From positions 1 through 9,785 of the forward strand of contig CAZCZR010000066.1 of the NCBI GenBank assembly GCA_964503455.1: a stretch of 9,785 nt of DNA. Reading direction: 5' to 3'. A program made the position numbers and the translations under genes. The notes beneath the pieces are model-generated. The model was given only the letters and a program-made list of their open reading frames with translations, was not told where the DNA came from and made no database searches. This stretch comes from CAZCZR01 sp964503455 (lineage in GTDB: Bacteria; Bacillota; Clostridia; UBA1381). Position 1 is the stretch's first letter; every line of letters starts with the position of its first letter. Shown piece by piece: positions 6,464 through 9,785 of the stretch.

Positions 6464-6538
6464 TAATCTCTTATCATTTCTTGCCCTGCGGTAAGAGATT
6501 AAATTGAGTATCTATTTGTGTCGGCGCAGGGCGGGGGA
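6464..6538 (+). promoter_or_regulatory. Candidate H-type pseudoknot in the uxuA leader
   Basis: TAATCTCTTA (6464-6473) and TAAGAGATTA (6492-6501) form a perfect 10-bp stem. Its 18-nt loop contains GCCCTGCG (6483-6490), perfectly complementary to CGCAGGGC (6525-6532). The second helix could extend by G-U and G-C pairs to 6538, ending just before the uxuA Shine-Dalgarno (GGAG, 6541-6544). Connecting loops of 9, 1 and 23 nt are sterically suitable for an H-type pseudoknot. Structure is inferred from complementarity; no known family is recognised. Confidence 0.5.
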
Positions 6539-6550
6539 ATGGAGATTATT

Positions 6551-7615
6551 ATGAAAATGTCATTCAGATGGTACGGTGAAGGCTTTGATTCGATAACGCT
6601 TGATCAGATACGTCAAATAGGCTATGTAAAGGGTGTTATAACAACGCTTTACGCAAAGCAGGCAGGCGAACTTTGGACACGCGATGAGATACACGCAATG
6701 AAGGCGGGAGTTGAAGCAAAGGGACTGGAGCTTGCAGGCATAGAGAGCGTCAATATCCATGACGAGATCAAGATAGGCGGACCCAAGCGGGATAAGTACA
6801 TAAAGACATATATCGAAACCCTTGAAAATTTAGGCGAGGAGGGGATCGATCTTGTATGTTACAACTTTATGCCGGTGTTCGATTGGACAAGAAGCGATCT
6901 CGCCAAGCCGCGAGAGGACGGCGCTACGGTTCTGGCATACAATCAGAATGAAGTGGATAAGATTGATCCGGCAACTGTCTTTGATCATATGGAGGAGATG
7001 TCGAACGGTTTTGTTCTGCCGGGCTGGGAGCCTGAAAGAATGGCAAAGATCAAGCAGCTTTTTGAGATGTACAAGGATGTTGACGATGAGAAGCTGTTTG
7101 AAAATCTTGTATACTTCTTAAAAGCAATCATGCCGACGTGCGAAAAGTACGGCATAAAAATGGCTATTCACCCTGACGATCCGGCATGGCCCGTGTTCGG
7201 ACTTCCGAGGATCATCACAAATAAGGCGAATCTTGTGCGTATGATTGAGGCGGTGCCGAACGTGTATAACGGTGTGACGCTTTGCACAGGTTCGCTCGGA
7301 TCAAATCCTGATAACGACATTGTCGATATTATACACGCGCTTAAGGGAAGGATCCATTTTGCGCATATAAGAAATATCAGGCATACGGCGCCCGGAGTAT
7401 TTGAGGAGGCGTGTCACCTCTCATCGGACGGCTCGCTGGATATGTATGCTATAGTGAAGGCGCTTTATGACGACGGCTTTGACGGGGTAATACGTCCTGA
7501 TCATGGAAGAAATCTCTGGGGAGAGAAGTCCATGCCGGGGTACGGTCTTTATGACAGAGCCCTCGGCGCGGCGTATCTGTGCGGACTTTGGGAGTCGGTA
7601 AGCAAGAAAGCGTAA
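6551..7615 (+). CDS. uxuA: Mannonate dehydratase UxuA
   Basis: This 354-aa TIM-barrel enzyme dehydrates D-mannonate to 2-keto-3-deoxy-D-gluconate using a divalent metal such as Mn2+. The start MKMSFRWYGEG resembles other Gram-positive UxuA N-termini. Likely metal ligands are His207 (MAIHPDDPAW), Cys245 (TLCTGSLGSNPDND), His272 (HFAHIRN) and Asp317 (RPDHGR), with His318 adjacent. They match the His-Cys-His-Asp set known for the family. Length is close to B. subtilis UxuA. I chose the ATG at 6551 because GGAG (6541-6544) lies 6 nt upstream and the family N-terminus begins there; an in-frame ATG at 6539 and a GTG at 6518 would add unconserved residues. The 204-nt structured gap from the oxidoreductase suggests separate control of this step. 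A strong terminator follows. Confidence 0.97.
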   Translation: MKMSFRWYGEGFDSITLDQIRQIGYVKGVITTLYAKQAGELWTRDEIHAMKAGVEAKGLELAGIESVNIHDEIKIGGPKRDKYIKTYIETLENLGEEGIDLVCYNFMPVFDWTRSDLAKPREDGATVLAYNQNEVDKIDPATVFDHMEEMSNGFVLPGWEPERMAKIKQLFEMYKDVDDEKLFENLVYFLKAIMPTCEKYGIKMAIHPDDPAWPVFGLPRIITNKANLVRMIEAVPNVYNGVTLCTGSLGSNPDNDIVDIIHALKGRIHFAHIRNIRHTAPGVFEEACHLSSDGSLDMYAIVKALYDDGFDGVIRPDHGRNLWGEKSMPGYGLYDRALGAAYLCGLWESVSKKA

Positions 7616-7664
7616 GCAAATTTAAGACTGCCGTAAAAATAGCCTTTTGAAAAAGGTTTCACAA

Positions 7665-7709
7665 AAAATCCCTTAAAACAGCGATTATTCGGCTGATTTA
7701 AGGGATTTT
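7665..7709. terminator. Bidirectional intrinsic terminator between uxuA and the convergent gene
   Basis: AAAATCCCTTAAA (7665-7677) pairs perfectly over 13 bp with TTTAAGGGATTTT (7697-7709). The loop holds a further CAGC/GCTG helix (7679-7682 with 7692-7695). The right flank supplies U residues for the + strand, and A residues at 7663-7668 supply them for the - strand. It can end uxuA transcription and also that of the gene at 7755-8585. Confidence 0.88.
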
Positions 7710-7754
7710 ATATATGTTGTCAGTGGCGTTTTTGTGTGCGGATTTTATTACAAA

Positions 7755-8585
7755 TCAGCGGTAGAATTTTCCGCCGGTGCCTGTTATGCTCCAGCCTCCG
7801 CTGCCGCGTACACCGCTGTATGTAAGCGTCATGGAATTACCCGAAAAAGTAATAACGCCCGTGCCGCTGTAGCCGAAGCTGTCGGTAAAATCGAATGTAC
7901 CCGTACCGTTTACAAGATGTACATTGTACACCTCGGCTGTAGCGATCCTTGTTGCCTTGGCATTGACACATTCTATATAAAGATCTATAATGTTCCCTGA
8001 CTGTGCCGTAACTTCAACAATAGTACCCGGATATTCCGTATGTTGCCATATACCCGTCAGATTTCCGATATACTGTTCCACCGGCTGCGCCTCGGCTCTT
8101 ATATGCAGACCATCCACCCATAATTTCAGTGCGCGTTCTTCCGAAACCCAGTTGCACTCGCCGAACATAGTAAGCGATTCGAGCGGTATCATCGTATACC
8201 CGTTGATCGCATATGAAGGTATCTGAATACCGTCGGCGAATACTTTTATGTCGGTTGCAAGTATATCGGTAAACTTTGTACCTGCGGCGGCTGTTTTGGC
8301 GAATGTCATTTCATTTGGCTGAGTATATGAGTTTCGCTCTATGTACAATGCGCGTGAATTTTGATCCCATATAACATCAAACCCGAAATTGGCAAGATCC
8401 TCGGCTACTATAACGGATGTGCCGTTTGCGGCGTATGACGGAATGGCGTAATGATTAATATACGACACAATATCCGTGTTGTACGCTGCGCCTATAATAT
8501 CTCCGATCTTTACAGCACCCGCTGCCGGCGCAAGCACACCCAATACAAGCGCGGCACTTAGTAAATATGATATTCCTTTTTTCAT
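7755..8585 (-). CDS. Secreted protein with two copper-amine-oxidase-like stalk repeats
   Basis: This 276-aa predicted exported protein starts with a signal peptide (MKKGISYLLSAALVLGVLAP) and a likely cleavage after AGA at residue 24. Two repeats of the copper amine oxidase N-terminal (stalk) type follow. The first is at ~40-85 (YAIPSYAANGTSVIVAEDL, FGFDVIWDQNSRALYIERN). The second is at ~112-158 (IKVFADGIQIPSYAINGYTM, IPLESL, CNWVSEERALKLWVDG). Such domains are common in exported Clostridia proteins and need not bind copper. Residues ~172-276 are Gly/Thr-rich, beta-predicted and unrecognised, starting at GIWQHTEYPGTIVEV; a small lipocalin-like or beta-sandwich fold is possible. No sortase motif or anchor helix is seen. 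AGGAGG (8594-8599, complement) lies 8 nt before the ATG; an upstream in-frame ATG at 8630 is less likely. Function unknown. Confidence 0.85.
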   Translation of the reverse strand: MKKGISYLLSAALVLGVLAPAAGAVKIGDIIGAAYNTDIVSYINHYAIPSYAANGTSVIVAEDLANFGFDVIWDQNSRALYIERNSYTQPNEMTFAKTAAAGTKFTDILATDIKVFADGIQIPSYAINGYTMIPLESLTMFGECNWVSEERALKLWVDGLHIRAEAQPVEQYIGNLTGIWQHTEYPGTIVEVTAQSGNIIDLYIECVNAKATRIATAEVYNVHLVNGTGTFDFTDSFGYSGTGVITFSGNSMTLTYSGVRGSGGWSITGTGGKFYR

Positions 8586-8612
8586 AGATGAGTCCTCCTC
8601 GTATAATATATT

Positions 8613-8631
8613 TATGAATAAAATATTCATA
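8613..8631. repeat. Perfect inverted repeat in the leader of the stalk-protein gene
   Basis: TATGAATA (8613-8620) and TATTCATA (8624-8631) are exact inverted copies separated by AAA. The site lies about 30-45 bp upstream of the start codon at 8585. It could be an operator or a weak leader hairpin. The flanking DNA is very AT-rich, so chance remains possible. I could not define a -35/-10 pair here. Confidence 0.4.
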
Positions 8632-8639
8632 TAAATTTA

Positions 8640-8873
8640 AAATCAATTGATAAGAAATTTTAGGGCGTGCAAAGTTTTTTCTGTAAATTAAGTTTCTGCG
8701 TCGGAATGGTGTTTTTTGGGGCAGAGCTTTTAGTTCCGCCCCTAACTGCAATATATCATAGAATTGACGGCATCGGTGTCAGAACATCACGGTTTTTCTC
8801 CCGCCGTTTCATTGCGGGGATATATCGTTTTAAGATCATTGGCAAAGGCTTTTGTTATTTTTTTCTCCTTAAA
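8640..8873. other. Non-coding stretch with two GC hairpins between the - strand genes
   Basis: This gap holds no supported gene. GGGGCAGAGC (8718-8727) pairs with GTTCCGCCCC (8733-8742) over 10 positions with two G-U wobbles and a 5-nt loop. TCCCGC (8799-8804) pairs with GCGGGG (8814-8819) around a 9-nt loop. Neither is followed by a U run on either strand, so neither is a normal terminator. On the - strand AAGGAG (8865-8870) sits 6 nt before an open 23-codon frame that lacks an ATG, GTG or TTG start (8856 down to a TGA near 8787). This could be a remnant or chance. Confidence 0.4.
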
Positions 8874-9785
8874 TTATTTATTCATCGGAACCATACCCGA
8901 AAGAGTGTTCCAGATAAACAGCTTTCCTCCGGAGGGAACGTCAAAGGAGTGTGAGCCGTTTGCTTCAAACGTTATTTCCTGCATAGTAACATTCGTCAGA
9001 GCGCCGTCCGCGTCATACGCGGCAATAATTACCGCCGCCGTCCGCTCCGTGCCGGCGGTGTTTGTAATCGTACCGTCTGTTACCGTAAAGCACGGCTCGG
9101 GCGCGGTTGTTGGTTTTGCCGAGGGTTCCGCGCTCGGAGAGGTTGAAGGCTCCGGCACGGAAGTAGGCGTTTCACTGCTCTCGATCGTGTATGGAATGTT
9201 TTCACTGCCGATTCCGGAGGAAAACACGGCACTGTCCGCCAAATAAAAAGCGGGACGCACGCCGTAGTATCCGGAATAAGCAGTGTCGTAGATGACATAG
9301 CCCGACGAGCGGACGTAGCGGACGTAGTCGTTGCTGCTGTAGGCGTTAGGCGAGCGGAGCCAATAATACCATTTATTTTCGGTTTCTAAGTAGCCGTCAT
9401 GTTGATATTCAGAATTGGCGACGCACTGCTCCGTCGGCTCGCCTATGTAATAATCCTCGCCTAAAATGTCCGAGTTGTTGTATACGGCGTTTACCTGCTT
9501 TACATCGAGCAGAAAGAATTTATCCGTTATATTTTCCGCGTAGCAGTCGTCGTAGTTTTGTACTACGTCCGCTATGTCAGAATTATAATAATGATACGTT
9601 GCCGCTCCGGTCGTGTCAAGCTCGCTGTCATACGTCGATAATATTGATTTTTGTGCTACCTCCTTAACCGCGTTCAGCTCGCCCGTCGTGAAATTCGTCA
9701 TAAAACCCGCTTCTTGGTCATACGCGTTAAAAAATACTTTGCTTTCAGTAGGAGGATTGCCGCAGAGCCATTCCACATTCCCCGC
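8874..9785 (-). CDS. DUF6273 domain protein with Pro/Ser/Thr linker (5' end beyond window)
   Basis: The frame is open to the window edge, so only the C-terminal 303 residues are visible. The first ~200 contain a DUF6273 region, a fold thought to resemble formylglycine-generating-enzyme or C-type lectin domains. The hallmark is YYWLRSPN (~140-147) and, about 26 residues on, YGVRPAFYL (~174-182). The segment between is Tyr/Ser/Arg/Asp-rich. A 30-residue Pro/Ser/Thr/Glu linker (~200-230) follows. The C-terminal beta domain (FTVTDGTITN ... GGKLFIWNTLSGMVPMNK) resembles tail domains common in secreted Clostridia proteins. An N-terminal export signal would lie outside the window. The stop is TAA and no clear terminator follows. 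The protein is probably extracellular or surface-bound; binding or catalytic role unknown. Confidence 0.85.
   Translation of the reverse strand, partial: AGNVEWLCGNPPTESKVFFNAYDQEAGFMTNFTTGELNAVKEVAQKSILSTYDSELDTTGAATYHYYNSDIADVVQNYDDCYAENITDKFFLLDVKQVNAVYNNSDILGEDYYIGEPTEQCVANSEYQHDGYLETENKWYYWLRSPNAYSSNDYVRYVRSSGYVIYDTAYSGYYGVRPAFYLADSAVFSSGIGSENIPYTIESSETPTSVPEPSTSPSAEPSAKPTTAPEPCFTVTDGTITNTAGTERTAAVIIAAYDADGALTNVTMQEITFEANGSHSFDVPSGGKLFIWNTLSGMVPMNK

Noticed and set aside
6441..6467. Possible uxuA promoter: TTGAAA (6441-6446) with AATAAT (6462-6467).
   Set aside because: The spacer is only 15 bp and the -10 lacks the first T; too weak to annotate beside the three clear 17-bp promoters in this window.
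8600..8660. - strand promoter for the stalk-protein gene (for example TTGATT with TTTTAT).
   Set aside because: Several poor -10/-35 pairings are possible in this AT-rich stretch and none reaches a convincing match.
8718..8742. GC hairpin as terminator of the DUF6273 gene or of a + strand transcript.
   Set aside because: On the - strand it is followed by A residues and on the + strand by TAACTGC; no U run follows in either direction.
8764..9246. 160-codon + strand frame overlapping the DUF6273 gene.
   Set aside because: It is antisense to the recognisable DUF6273 linker and tail, and its Ser/Val/Gly-rich product is the mirror of the Pro/Ser/Thr linker.

Overview
The window reads as chromosome from a low-to-moderate GC Firmicute, most likely a gut-type Clostridia. 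Three things suggest this: the ylxM-ffh-rpsP-khpA-rimM-trmD order, the strong sigma-A promoters and Shine-Dalgarno sites, and the secreted proteins with copper-amine-oxidase-like and DUF6273 domains. No mobile element, CRISPR array, tRNA or rRNA is visible.

Positions 1-3728 hold a translation and protein-export housekeeping cluster on the + strand. A consensus promoter (TTGACA-17-TATAAT) starts ylxM and ffh (signal recognition particle). Then come rpsP (ribosomal protein S16) and khpA (KH-domain RNA chaperone). An intrinsic terminator or attenuator hairpin separates these from rimM and trmD, which overlap by 4 nt. The rplS gene that often follows trmD is not here.

Positions 3768-4526 are a self-contained manganese-detoxification unit. 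It has a second perfect sigma-A promoter, a yybP-ykoY (Mn2+) riboswitch whose aptamer 3' strand also forms the first arm of a terminator, and mntP (Mn2+ exporter). The geometry fits a transcriptional ON switch.

Positions 4576-7709 are a hexuronate (glucuronate-branch) catabolic unit. It contains a promoter, an AraC-type regulator, an SDR-family D-mannonate oxidoreductase overlapping it by 13 nt, a structured 204-nt intergenic stretch, and uxuA (mannonate dehydratase). The two enzymes would convert D-fructuronate to D-mannonate and then to 2-keto-3-deoxygluconate; KDG kinase and aldolase are not in the window. The intergenic region before uxuA can fold into a hairpin whose loop is perfectly complementary to a segment just upstream of the uxuA ribosome binding site. 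This makes an H-type pseudoknot possible and is the least expected regulatory signal here.

Positions 7755-9785 lie on the - strand and converge on uxuA across a bidirectional terminator. They encode two predicted exported proteins. One is a small protein with a signal peptide, two stalk-like repeats and a beta-rich tail. The other is a DUF6273 protein cut by the window edge; its C-type-lectin-like segment shows a run of NNC codons resembling the variable region of diversity-generating retroelement targets, although no reverse transcriptase or template repeat is in view.
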